Part shown: one piece after another, positions 46,470 to 57,404 of the stretch
Layout: the number at the start of each line of letters is the position of its first letter
How positions within the stretch are numbered: position 1 is the first letter of the stretch
DNA from: Phaeosaccion multiseriatum
Taxonomy: Eukaryota > Ochrophyta, other classes
Assembly (NCBI GenBank): GCA_965112735.1
Contig: OZ218958.1
Span: 3,410,001 to 3,474,000 of the forward strand
Length of the DNA: 64,000 bases
Direction: 5' to 3'
The notes under the pieces: generated by a model
Database searches by the model: none
The model's input: the letters and a program-made list of their open reading frames with translations, nothing else
Told to the model about the DNA's origin: nothing
Translations under genes and position numbers: made by a program

Positions 46470-47930
46470 ATGGAGGACATACATGCAAGTATCGCAGCAG
46501 TGTGCAGGAAGGAGCAGGCAGTGGAGCAGGCGTTGAGCGCGCGGGGCAGCTACCTGGGGCTGAGCTTGGGAGGAGCAGCACCAGCAGCGGATGGTGAGAG
46601 GGAGGGGGTGAGGAAGGAGCTGCTGATGCACCTCCAAGCTTTGAGAGAGGAGAAGAAGCAGCTGAGAGAGGAGAAGGCTCACGAGAGGGACGATAAGGCG
46701 AAGAAGAAGTCTCACAAGAGGGACGAGAAGGTACCCGAGATGGAGAAGGAGGCAAAGCTATTCGAGGAGAAGACAAAAGAGAGGGCCCTGGAGAGAGAGA
46801 AGGAGCTTATCCTCCTCCGCCTCGAAGTGCAACCCTCAGCAGCCCCCAGAAGCCGCAGCCCCCACAATCCGGACGCCGAGGTCGAGGAGGGGAAGGCAGG
46901 GAGAGACAGGAGGGGGGGTCGAAAGCGGCGACGTCCAATCTCCAGAGGAGAGGGTGGATACGGCGGACGTGCTACCTCTCATCGACTTCCCCTTCCTAGC
47001 TCGGGCGCCTGTGCAAATGCCTTTGGCATGAGAGAGGTATATGGAAAGGTGATGGAGCTCGTGGGGAAGTGGGGAAGGGGGAGTACGCTTTCGTGGCGAC
47101 GGTGTGCAAGGAGTGGAGGGGGTACTACATTGTGGAACACGCAGCCAAGACGAGCCAAAGGAGTGTAGTTGCCTCCATCGATCGTGTGTACTGGGCCAGG
47201 AGGCACGGCTACGAGCTGACAGTCGAAACGTTCAGGGCCGCTGCTCAGTATGGAGATGTGAGCATGTGCAAGGCCCTCCATCACATGGGCTGTGCCTGGG
47301 ATGAGGAGGTGTGCGAAGGGGCATTGAAAAATGAGCGGCACAGCCTGCGTGTGCTCTCAAGTGGCTGCGCTCAGAGGACTCGGCTGACGGCAAGGAGGGG
47401 AAATGCCCGTGGAATGTGGAGGTCTGCCATGGTGCTGTGCGGAGGGGGGACTTGCAACTGCTGGAGTGGCTTCTGTCGGATGACGTGAACGCCCCCTTTG
47501 ATGTGGATGTGTGGCTCTGTGCTATTCGTTATGGGCACATCTCTGCGCTGGCATGGCTGCTGAACAATCCCAAGGTCAGGGCCAAGCTGGAGGGAGCGGA
47601 GGAGGGCAGTTGGTGGAGGAGGGGACCTTGGAAGGCTGCCATTTTCGGCCGTTTCGACGCTCTGCGGTGGCTGCATGCCAATGCGAGTGGGTTTGTGATT
47701 GGACCCCTGACGCTTGCAGTTGTGCAGTTCAATACAGTAGGAGCCTGGAAATGCTGCAGTGGCTCCGCTCAGAAGAGGTGGGCTGTCCGTGGGACGAGGG
47801 TGTCTGTCCAGAGGCCATCAAGACAGCAAAGGCGGCACTTGGTCGAAATTGGACAATCGAGGGCGGTGTCTTTGAGGACATCAAGCAGTGGGTGCATGCC
47901 AATGGGCACCCCTGCGACTGCGAGGACTGA
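46470..47930 (+). pseudogene. CPWDE-type ankyrin-repeat gene, intronless, multiple frameshifts
   Basis: The first 190 codons encode a Lys/Glu coiled coil. Next comes the segment VGKGEYAFVATVCKEW, which resembles the start of many heterokont ankyrin proteins, and then 30-residue repeats such as CPWNVEVCHGAV and CPWDEGVCPEAI with LQWLRSE and LEWLLSD helices. Three breaks separate the frames: a tandem copy of GTGGGGAA at 47061-47076 (+8), an apparent extra dinucleotide TC near 47360 (CTCTCAAG where CTCAAG is expected) and a shift near 47740. Each side of each break reads as good repeat protein, so these are real lesions or sequencing errors and not introns. It ends at TGA 47930. About 320 bp downstream is an 18-A run, so it may be a retroposed copy. 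Confidence 0.75.
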
Positions 47931-48252
47931 CGAGCCAGAAGCAGTGTATGTGTGTATGGCCTCTCATGATCGGAGAGCGAGGCCTCCTCCGCCTCCGCCT
48001 CCGACGACGACGACAACGACGACTCAATACATGTGTTGCCCTATGCCTGCTATGCCTGCCCATATACCTGAGCTGCTCTGCCCTACTCTCTCTCTCTCAC
48101 AAACACACCGTCACGGAACATTTCGACGCCCCCCCCCCCCACCGACGACCTTGCCGCTCTCTCTCTTTGTGTTGCCGTCACCTCTGTACGGTAACTAGTT
48201 GGTTGTTTTCTTTGTTTGTGTGCGCTTGTTGCCTTGTTCCAAGTGTTGCGAC

Positions 48253-48271
48253 AAAAAAAAAAAAAAAAAAT
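48253..48271 (+). other. A18 tract
   Basis: Run of about 18 A on the sense strand, about 320 bp beyond the stop of the ankyrin-type pseudogene. It could be the remnant of a poly(A) tail of a retroposed transcript or a plain homopolymer. I found no clear flanking direct repeat. Confidence 0.5.
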
Positions 48272-48356
48272 TGAAGTGTTTTATTCTCTATGGTCCTTCA
48301 TGTGTTGTGTTGTGATGTTCTATGGTCCTTCCCTTTGCCATCTGTGACATCTGCCC
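48271..48356. other. Convergent 3' spacer with a short repeat
   Basis: TATGGTCCTTC occurs twice, at about 48290 and 48322, around a GTTGTGTTGTG run, just beyond the WD40 gene's stop. Confidence 0.4.
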
Positions 48357-51300
48357 TCAGCGCAGCGCAGAGCGAAGCTTGACAATCCCGCTCGAGTCCG
48401 CTGACGCTAAGCCCAGCCCCGAGGGGGCCACCGCCACGCACACCACCGGGAAGGCGTGGAGGCTTCTTGCCGGCAGGAAGGGGGGGCTGGGGCTGGCCAC
48501 GCACGCACTCACACACTCGCTGCTGCCCTTGTTCGAGGATGCCTGGAGAGAGAGGCAATGCAGGAGTAGACAGGAGGGAGGGAGGGAGGGAGGGAGGGAG
48601 GGAGGGAGGGAGGGAGGTTAAGGAGGGGAGACGGGTGCAAGACTTACGCAAGCGGGGCACCCCAGGTAGGGGGGGAGGGTAGATTGGGGGGGGGCTTTAG
48701 AGCACCAACACACGAACTTGGGCTAGGAAGGGCAGGGGGGGTAAGGAGGGCCTTTAGCGGAGTCGGCAAGTGCTCAGAGGCGGTGAAGACGCGCTCCTCG
48801 CTTCCTTCTTCTCCCCTACCCCTGCCATCCACTGCCATCCCTTAGACCCGTCCACACGGCCATCCTCTGCCACCCTTGGCATGAGTGTGTGATGTACCAT
48901 ACCTGCCACGCTCTGACTGTGCCGTCTCGCAGCCCCGCAATGACTAATCCGTCGCTGCCGCCATCTGTGAGGTGCATGGCCACAGCCGTCCGCTGCGATC
49001 CGTCCTGAGAGGAGAGCGACACGCTGTACAGGGGGGGCACTCTCTCGGCTGCTTGCCCCGGGGGGAGGGTTCCCCGGGGGGACATTCCCAGGGGGGGGCG
49101 GTGGGCGTGCACTGCGGCCGCACCGTCGCCTGAGGGGAGAAAAAGCATACATAATACACGTACGTAAGCTCACGTGAGAATGCCCCGCTCTAGGCTCTAG
49201 GCCCTAGGCTCTAGGCTCTCCACTTCATCCGCTCCCTCCCCATTCATTCATTCACTGCCTTACTAACCTGAGGACAGGATGTGCCTCCCCCCCGGGCCGA
49301 ATTGCACCGCCCACCCGCCCCCCCTGCTGCTCCCCCTGGAGGGCAGGCGCAGCACGGCGGACAGCCCACAGAGCCCAGAGCCCAGCATAGAGCTATGCAG
49401 TCCACAGAGCGCAGAGCCCAGCATAGAGCTATGCAGTCCACAGAGCCCAGAGCCCAGCATAGAGCTATGCAGTCCAGACCTGTGCAGCCCCGTAGCCGGA
49501 GGGAGGAGCGTCAGCCCGTCCCGTGTCCTCGCCCTTCCGCCCTCCCCTGCCATCTCCAACCCCATGTCTATGTCCGCTGTAGCCGTCGCTGTAGCCGCCT
49601 CTGTAACCGTCTGTTCCGCTTCGGGCTCCCACATCCCCTCCCACACGCTCCGCTGCCTCTGCTTGTGCCTGGATGTTGTCGAGGGCACGCCGCACCGCGT
49701 CCTGCCTCCTCCTGTAGCACCACCCGCTGCCTCCTTCCCTTGGAAGCCGAGTGGTGCCAACGTTGCAAGGCTCCCCTCCTGATGCAAGGGGCTGCCCAAC
49801 AGCCGCAGATCCCACAGCTGCACCACCCCCTGCCGCGCTCTCGTATCCGCCCCGCCCCCCCCGCCCCCCTCGCCCACACAGCACGCGAACTCATTGGCGT
49901 TGGCAGGGTTGATGGACAGACTCGTTACTGCCCCCCCTACCCCTGTTCCTGCTCCTCCCCTCCTCCCTTCCCCTCCTCCCCCTCTTCCCCTTCCTCCCCC
50001 TCCTCGCCCTCCTCCCCTCCCTCCTCCTCCCCCCCTACAACTGGCGCCGATTTGAACGAGGAGCACGTCCCTGTGCCCACTCCGAGCGTCCCACACGCGC
50101 ACCGTCCCGTCCGCCCCGCTGGACATGAAGCAATGAGCACAGTCCACTCCCCCCCCTCCCCAGCCATTGGTTTGGGCGAACACATCGCAGTCGGTGACGA
50201 AGCCCGTGTGTCCGTGGAAAGCCTCGGCCCCGGTGGCGGCTCTGCTCGTCCTCGTGTACGTATGAGCGTGAGTGTGAGGGACGTGGCCATCTGCTGCCAT
50301 CTCTAGAGGGAGCAGGTGCAGCAGGCCATCGTCCCCGCAAGAGAGCGCCTTGGGGTCTGCCCCTCCCCCTCCCCCTCCGCGGGGCAGCAGCTTGAGAGCG
50401 TTGATTGCAGTCCCGTGTTGATGCAGCGGTATTGGGCACAGGGGCGTAGGGCGAGACAGATCCTGGCCATGACCAGAGCCGCTCCTAGTGCTTCCCAATC
50501 TGCCTCCTCCTCCTCCTCCTCTCCACCCCCCGCTCCGTCGGGGGCCTCGCCTCCCGCGCCTCTCCTCCCCCTCCCTCCCCTCCTCCTCCTCCTCCTCCTC
50601 CTCCTCCTCCTCCTCCTCCTCCTCCTCCTCCTCCTCCTCCTCCTCCCCTCCCCCCTCCCCCTTGAGGCGTGTGACTGCGAGCCCCCCCTGCTCATCCCCC
50701 GTGACCATGAGATCCCCCCCCTCGCTCAGACACAGCGCACTCACCGCCGTAATGCCGTTACGGAAAGTCAAGGGAGGGGCGTTCCAGGCCCGACAAAAGA
50801 GCACGTGCTCCATCTGATGCCTGCTCGGAGGAGCCAGTTGAGCCGCCATTTGCTGCCTTCTCTTCCCTCCCCACCCCCCCCCTCCGGGACGGGTCGCAGC
50901 GCCGGTCTTGCCCCACAGCGCCCCCTGGTGCAGCAGATAGGGCAGCGTGTGGCGCGTGTCTTTGAGCACTGCCGTGGTGCCCCCCACCGCCTTGCTGCCA
51001 CTGCCATCCACTGCCTTACTGCTGCCCGGCACCTTCTGATCCAGCTCGAGGGTTACCGAGTCGAGATCTCGGTAGGCCTCTCGCAGCGCTGAGAGGTGCC
51101 GCCGCTCTTGTTCGGCTTGCTCGCTCTCTCCGCCCTGGATAGTGGAGAAGGAGGAGGAGGGTGATGCGTGGTACCCCGCTGCCCTCCCTCCTCCTCCCCA
51201 TCCTCCTGCCCCTCCCCCCACCCCTCCTGCTACCCCTCCTCTCTGGGCTCTAATTGCACTCGTTGAGCCCTTACGTCGTCCGCTGCCATCTGCGTTGGCC

Positions 51301-53036
51301 TGCCCAGCCAAGGCTACGCGCTGAGTCCTCACCACCAAAGTGGGCCTGCTTCCCATGCCCCTGACCCCCGTCCTGACACCCGCCATCCTGGAGGCTGAAG
51401 TTGTGTACACCACGGACACCGCTGGCGGTGCTTGGCGCCGGCTCGCAGGGCCCCACCCCCCCTGCCGTATCACCAACTGCTGCTCTCTCTGCTGCTGGGT
51501 GTGCTCCAGCGGCGTGGCGTGCTCTGTGCTCCACCGGAGGCTCTCGTCTCGTCCCCTTCCCTCGCCCTTTCCCCTTGCCGTGCCCTGCACTCGCACTTCC
51601 TCCTTACCCTCCTTATCCTCCTTGCGCCCCTCACCCTCTCCCTCACCGCCACCACCGCCGTCACCTCCCCCCCGCCTGTTTGTCCCTGTCTGTGTCTGTC
51701 CCTGTCCTTGTTCCTGTTCTTGTTCCTGTTCCTGTTCCTGTCCTTGTTCCTGTCGCTGTCCCTGACCTTGTCCCTGTCCCTGTCCCTGTGGCTGTGGCTC
51801 TCTCTCCCCCGTCCCTCCCGCCTCTGTGGTGAGAGCCTCTGTGGTGAGAGCCAGTCCATCCAAATGCGCGTAAGCGCCCCTCAGTGCGGCAAGCTGCTGC
51901 TGCTCCTCCGCACTCAGTACCATCTCCCCCTCTTCCTCCTCTTCCTCCTCTTCCTCCCCCTCATCTCCCTCCTCCTCCTCGTCCCCTTCCATTCCCTCCA
52001 AAATACGCGCCCCTAAGGTCCACTCCCACTTGCTGCGGCTGCTGCTGCTGCTGACCTCGCTGAGGCTCTCAGCTACATTTGTACCCGAATCCCGCCATCC
52101 CCTCCCCCTCGCCGGAGCTCCTTCCTCTCGACACACTTGCCTCCCACGGAAAAGAGACTCTTCAGCCGCCAGCTCCGGCCGGTTGCGTGGCGCGTCCCCC
52201 GCTCTCCCCTCCCTCTTCCCCTTCCCCTTCCCCTCCCCAGTCCCCACACGCTTCATTCCCTCGCCATTACCATCAACCTCCTGCAGTGCTCTACTGCCTT
52301 CACTCGACTCGGAGACTGAAGGTGTTTCTACTGCTGCTCCTCGGTGTGCACGTGCCGATGAAGATGTTTGGACCCTGACCTTGCCCCTTCTCTGCAGTAC
52401 GGGCCTCGCGTGTGTGGTGGTGTGCAGTGCCGTTGCATGGTGTAGAGCATCGACACTGTATCCACCCTCCTCTTCTCGTGCGGGGGCCTCTGTGGGGGCT
52501 GTAACGTCCGCAGCGAGGCTCGGGCTCGTGCCCGCGGCATCGACTGCAAGGCTCGTGGTATCGATTGCCCCAAACTCCGCCTTCAGACGAGCGGCAGCAG
52601 CAGCCGCAGCAGCAACACTCTTCCCACCTGTTGGGTGGCACTTTGCCACTGTCGCCCTGCCGCTGCGTATCTCCGCTTCCCCCCTACGGCTCTGCCTCGT
52701 CTCTCCGGCTTCAGGCCTCGCTCTCTTGCGCAAGGCCTTCGCCCTCTCCTTGGGCTCGGCCCCGCAGATCGCCGCCTTGGAGCTGGTCCTACCTCGATCT
52801 ATAGGCGGGAGAGGCCCCTCCTCATCGCGGCTGCTGTCGTTTTCCCTATTCTCTTTGCCTTTGCTGTCCTTCGTGCGCGCCTGTCTGCATCTCTTTCGAG
52901 GCTCTCGAGGGAAGGTGTTTGGCCGTCTCTTCTGCTGCTTGTCCTGTCCACAGCCCTCCACCTCAAGGGCCACGTTTTCCACCTGCAGCAGGCTCGCTCG
53001 AAGCGCCGCGACCGCCGCAGCTTCCGCTGGAGTCAT
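48357..53036 (-). CDS. WD40-repeat protein with long disordered N-terminus
   Basis: Exons 49268-53036, 48903-49129 and 48357-48542 join in phase to give 1393 residues; the first donor is GTTAGT. The ATG at 53036 starts MTPAEAAAVAALRASLLQ; the frame is open further upstream but that part looks like 5' leader. About 750 residues are charged and low in complexity, with acidic runs, a GQGQEQEQEQ stretch and short helical motifs repeated as LAALRGAYAHLDGLAL and LSALREAYRDLDSVTL. WD40 blades follow: ALCLSEGGDLMVTGDEQGGL, ALSCGDDGLLHLL, FHGHTGFVTDCDVF, GADGTVRVWDARSG, VVQLWDLR, IAGLRDGTVRAWQ and ASADSSGIVKLRS. PolyGlu and polyGly inserts sit in loops between blades. Probably one seven-bladed propeller acting as a scaffold; no orthologue recognised. 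Confidence 0.83.
49045..49105 (-). repeat. GGGG/CCCC tandem in WD40 exon 2
   Basis: Two to three copies of CCCCGGGGGGA-type units encoding PRGTLPPGQ on the minus strand. Similar GC-rich units occur in frame in TFIP11 (about 19420-19460, PLGETPLGEAP) and at the end of the ankyrin-TPR gene (about 35341-35395, [10 protein letters not shown]). Confidence 0.6.
50577..50648 (-). repeat. (CCT)n encoding polyGlu in the WD40 gene
   Basis: About 24 CCT/TCC units that read as an uninterrupted Glu run on the coding strand, in a loop between two WD40 blades. Comparable in-frame arrays are polyGly at 18128-18175 (TFIP11) and 27615-27670 (ankyrin-TPR), and Gln at 20316-20355. Confidence 0.85.
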
Positions 53037-53735
53037 CGAAAGTGGGGAAGGCAGATGGAGGGTGTTCCCAAAAAGAAAAAACGAATAATAAGTCAATAAA
53101 TGCTTTGCTTTGCTTGACAGCCCTTGACGAAAGCCAAGTGCTCGCTGCTTGGCGCTCTTTGTAGTCCAAGGCCGCCGTGCAGCGCTGCCCCGACTTGAGA
53201 TGTATGATATGACATCCGAAATGGAGATCACACACGCATCGACCACGCGAACGTATCCTCTACGATGGCTATTGACACATCCGACGCCGCAGTCTGCGAA
53301 TTCAGCTGATACCGCCGAATACCGTAGCTGGAGGACACGACATTATCACAGACGGCGGTGCCGAAGGTGCCTATTCCCATATGGATGGTCGACGCGTGTG
53401 CGATCTCCATTTCAGGGGAGGCGTGGCAAGGCACCCGTCATCACTCTTTAGAGGTACCCTTTAGAGGTACTTGGAGGTACCCTTTGGAGGTACCCTTTGG
53501 AGGTGCGGCGCCTTGCGTCCCCGTGTCACCTCCCCCGGACACGCCCTATACGACATAACTGCGGCAGCAGCGGGCGGTCCGAGCTGTGTACCGCTTCGCT
53601 TCACTTCACTTCACTGCACTTCACTTCACTTCGCTAGGGCTCCTCGAAGTCCTGAGGATTCCCTCCCCTCCCCTCCCTCGTCCCCTCCCATCCTCCCTCG
53701 CCTCCTCCCTCCCCTCCCCTCCCCTCCCCTCCTGA
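53037..53735. other. Spacer with an inverted repeat and a GGTACC tandem
   Basis: Lies upstream of the WD40 gene and beyond the end of the RRF gene. Inverted arms of about 26 bp, GAAATGGAGATCRCACACGC and flanks, occur at 53218-53245 and 53388-53413, enclosing about 140 bp. Then GAGGTACCCTTTGGAGGTAC units repeat (53451-53505), then CACTTCACTTCG repeats (53600-53635) and a CCTCCC tract (53660-53732). The WD40 promoter probably lies here. Confidence 0.55.
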
Positions 53736-55825
53736 TCACACAGTCATGAGCTCCTCCTTCTTGCTCTTGGCGGCGCTGACGACCTTCCCATCGAAGGCCT
53801 TGGCGAGCTCCTCAATGTCCTTCTTCTTGCGGAACACGTCGTCCTTACCGAACAGCGACTGCACAGCCACAGAGACAGGCAGGGGCATATCGGCATGAGA
53901 CAGACTGCTGCGGGCCCTGTTTGAGGCTTTGAGGCCACTGCTGATGACAGGGCCGTGGGAGGCAAGAGCTCAAGAGCCCATCCCCTACACACTCCCCACC
54001 TGGGTTGATCCCCTCCCTCCCCCCGTCCACACAAGTCCATTCCCGAGGCTATCTCGCCCACCGGTTCTGCTCTACGCGCGACCTCCCATCCTGTCCGTAC
54101 ACAACCCCACCGTCTCCTTACGTTCTCACTTACTCACCTACTGTCTACCCACTGACTCATTGACGTACTTTTCTACCCACTGACTTACTTGTCTACCCAC
54201 TGACTTACTGACGTACCTCGTGTGACCTGAGCTTCTTCTCCACCTTATTAGTGATGCCTCTGAGGTGCACTCTTGCCTGCTCCCCCTGCTTGCCCACCAC
54301 CTTGGCGAGCGCCTCTCTTGTGTCCTTGGCCATCTTGGGGATCTTGATGCCCACTGTATTGCCCTCGATGGTGGGGTTGAGGGAGAGGCCCGTCCGTGCA
54401 GAGTCGTCTCGGATGGCGTCGGAAACCGCTGTGGTCAGGCTAGGGTCGTACACCTGTGTTGGGTGGGGTGGGCAGATGGCAGTGGATGGTGGTGGGTAGA
54501 TGGATTATGGATGGAAGCAGTGGATGGTTGTAGATGGATTGGTGGTAGTGGATGGCAGCAAATGGATGGGCAGATGGTGGCAGATGGGTGGGTGATGCGC
54601 AGCGAGGCACGGGTTGGGGTGAGGGAGGGGCGACGTGGTAGGGAGGAGGGAAGGGGCCGAGGGGGGGGGGGCTCGGGGTGCTGAAGCGGTAGACGGGTTG
54701 ACGGGTGGCATCAGGAAGGGAAGACCATGGAGCGATCCAGGGGAAGGGGGGCTTGTACAGGGCATGGATTTACCCCCTCACTTCCTCCCCACCAAAGGGA
54801 AGTGTTGTGGATCCGCCCGCCCCACAGAAGGGGCAACATCAACACCAGCACAACACCAGCACCCCCCCTTGCACATCCTCCCCGCTGTCCTCCCCTTCAC
54901 TGCCTGCCTCACTGCCTGCCTTTTGTTACCTGCGCCACGATGAGTTGCGGCCCCTTGACGGCAAGCTGCGCCACCTCTCCCATGGCCACGCTGGACCCAT
55001 ATGCCTCCACGCTGATGTGTTCGAACATGGATGCGTCCACCCTGCCTCCCCTGAGGCTCCGTAGCTCAGTCAGCAGGCCCTGCAACACCCGCTCGTAGCG
55101 CTGCCGTACCTCCTCGAGGTCGACGACGTCATCGACGGAGTCGTACTCCTCGTCAGGATCGGCTGAGTCCTGACGAAAACAGCGGTTTGGGGTAGAGCAA
55201 AGCAGAGGAGAGGGGTGGTGGTTGGTGATACAGCAGTTGGCCAGCAGCGGGAGAAGAGCGGAGCAGAGGAAGGACCGCCGGACGGACGCCGTCCAGGTCA
55301 GCCCCGTGTAGGCAGAGACTGCGAGGGAGGGGAGAGTTGCGGCAACGAACGCCCTCCTCTACCCTGACAGCATAAGTTTGTAGGCGGTACGCCGGTGGGC
55401 GATCTTACCTGTTTTGGCCCATCGTTCTTCTTGTGCTTGCCACGAACGTGCACTACTGGGCAGCCCCCGCCTCCGCCCGCCCTCCCTGCTCCCGCTGCGC
55501 CTAAAGGCTGCTGCTTCCCCCTTCCCCAGCCCCCCCCTTGCCTCGCTCCGGCAGAGCTCCAGCCGCGAAGGCGAGAGCCCCCTTCCGACGGGAGCCCTTC
55601 GCTTAGGCTTGGTGGTGCGGCCAGCGCGTAGAAAGTCCTCCCCAGCACCCCTGCAGCCCGGCAATTTTCTCGTAACCTTGTGCTGCGGCCCTCGGCCAAG
55701 AAGGTGGCGCTCTTCCTACTCCTACTGCTGCTCCCCCCCCCCGCAGCTACTCCTGCCGCCGCCGCCGCGCGATGCCTACAGCCCTGCGATCCCAATCTTG
55801 CTCCTGCCTGGCAACACCTTATCAT
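53736..55825 (-). CDS. Ribosome recycling factor, organellar
   Basis: RRF splits the 70S ribosome with EF-G after termination. Exons 55409-55825, 54930-55169, 54217-54453 and 53736-53858 join in phase 0 to give 338 residues. Bacterial RRF is about 185 residues; the extra is an N-terminal extension of about 150 residues rich in Ala, Arg, Gly and Ser with few acids, as expected of an organelle-targeting peptide. The mature part has the family pattern: LLTELRSLRGGRVDASMFEH, VEAYGSSVAMGEVAQLAVKG, AIRDDSARTGLSLNPTIEGN, TREALAKVVGKQGEQARVHL, and an acidic C-terminal helix, KKKDIEELAKAFD. Whether the target is plastid or mitochondrion is not decided; the N-terminus MIRCCQAGARLGSQGCRHR lacks an obvious signal peptide, which favours the mitochondrion. 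Confidence 0.92.
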
Positions 55826-56110
55826 CTTCCAAGTCAAAATTCGTATGATGATTCTCTCGCTCCCAGCTTCCCGTGTTGGAACTCATTCACAGATGCCGCC
55901 TAACGTTTCGAAGATCGATAATCTTGGTTTTCCCCTCTCATACCCCTGACTTGGCCAAAGCCAAGGAGGACCTGAGGGGCAGTGAGTGAGTGCAGTGCAG
56001 TGAGACAAGGAGGGAGGCAGTGAGTGAGGCAGTGAGTGAGTGAATGCGAAGTGACTTGAGGTTGATGTGAGAACAACGCGCAGAAACAATTGCTCGGAGC
56101 GCCGCCCACG
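55826..56110. promoter_or_regulatory. Divergent spacer between RRF and the sulfotransferase-like gene
   Basis: About 285 bp between divergent ATGs, partly a GCAGTGAGTGAGTG repeat (55978-56045). Both promoters are expected here. Confidence 0.4.
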
Positions 56111-57238
56111 ATGCGGCGATTCCTTGCAGTGGTATGGTGTATATTCGGCGCCGTGGAGGCCGAGACTTCTCTTCCCCGCGGCTTCGACGAGTCCAGGTCT
56201 CTTTGTGTGGAGGCGTTAGGAGGAGCACAATCTCCTTTGGCGGCTGCATGCGATCACGTGACCCTCAATGTGAGAGGGTTACACCATGGCGGGACAGGCT
56301 TTGTGCGGCGCTCGCTTCAGCATTGGAGCGGGTTGGCCGCCAGCGTGGCCACGGGCAGTGGCGAATGGGAAGACGAAGGGCACCATATCGCCAACACGAC
56401 TGGGGTGCCGTACGAAGAGCTGATCACGCCCACGCACTGCCTCGGCTTGTACCTTGGCTCGGATCGCTGCACGGGGGGAGACCCCACCCCGTGCTACGAC
56501 ACCGAGTTTCCTCGTAAGCTCAACCCTGAGAGGGTAAGGCAGGTGTGGGCTAGCTGGGCGAAATACTGGGATATGCAATCGCCAATCCTCATCGAGAAGT
56601 CGCCCTTCCTCCTCACCGCGGCAGACGGAATGATCCCGCGCCTGAGCTTCACCGTGCTCGTCCTGAGGCACCCACTGGCCATGATGGAGACCAGGGGCTG
56701 CTTCAAGGGCCGGGGGAGGGGCACGGACAACTTGGCTCCCAGTGATGTGTTACCCTGGCTCCAGTACTGGACCAGCCGGGTGGAGCTGGGCATACGAGAG
56801 GCACCCGTGCCAGAGACCCTCATTGTTGTGCGCTATGAAGACATCGTGCGGTGGCCAAGGGCGATGGTCTGCGCCATCCTGCAGAGGGCCGGGGGGTTGC
56901 CCTGTGCGACCAAGGCGGAGGCGGAGGCAGGGGAGGCAAGTCGGAAGCTGTTCCTCCACACCGACCCCGAGGACCGATACTCCTTCCTGTGGACAAGCTA
57001 CGCCGCGAAGGCTCTGGCCGTGTGTAAGGACAACTCTCCGTGTTGGCATGATCTGCAGGAGGCAGAGGCGGTACTACAGGGCAAGTTTGGGTACCGCGTG
57101 ACCCAAGCAGTGGTGCCGGACGGGCAGGACCAGCCGCAGTTGTTGGTCAAGAATGAGGAGACGCGGCTGTTTTCGTGGGTGCCGGTGGAGCGGCGGCTCG
57201 TCCACTCGTCCTCGGACTATCTTCAGGGCAAATTGTAA
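56111..57238 (+). CDS. Secreted or Golgi sulfotransferase-like protein
   Basis: Intronless frame of 375 residues from ATG 56111. The first 17 residues (MRRFLAVVWCIFGAVEA) look like a cleaved signal peptide. The segment VRGLHHGGTGFVRRSL resembles the 5'-phosphosulfate-binding loop of PAPS sulfotransferases, with GGTGF in the place of SGTT. ILIEKSP and FTVLVLRHPLAMMETR match the strand and the Arg-x-Pro region of the 3'-phosphate-binding site, and ETLIVVRYEDIV is the typical late strand. Six or so cysteines suit a lumenal or secreted location. The substrate cannot be inferred. In algae such enzymes often act on cell-wall or storage polysaccharides. The family call rests on these motifs; there is no recognisable subfamily. 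Confidence 0.77.
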   Translation: MRRFLAVVWCIFGAVEAETSLPRGFDESRSLCVEALGGAQSPLAAACDHVTLNVRGLHHGGTGFVRRSLQHWSGLAASVATGSGEWEDEGHHIANTTGVPYEELITPTHCLGLYLGSDRCTGGDPTPCYDTEFPRKLNPERVRQVWASWAKYWDMQSPILIEKSPFLLTAADGMIPRLSFTVLVLRHPLAMMETRGCFKGRGRGTDNLAPSDVLPWLQYWTSRVELGIREAPVPETLIVVRYEDIVRWPRAMVCAILQRAGGLPCATKAEAEAGEASRKLFLHTDPEDRYSFLWTSYAAKALAVCKDNSPCWHDLQEAEAVLQGKFGYRVTQAVVPDGQDQPQLLVKNEETRLFSWVPVERRLVHSSSDYLQGKL

Positions 57239-57404
57239 AGTTGCATATATTGTCAATACGTATGGGGTTGTGGTTGTTTCGTTTGTTTGACACCTTTCGA
57301 GCTGTCGAGCGGTGCGTTTGTTGCGAGAGTGATAGCGTTGGTGCGTTTGTAAGACCCTTAATTATTATTAAGTGTTTTTTCAGACCCCTCTTTCACAAAC
57401 AATG

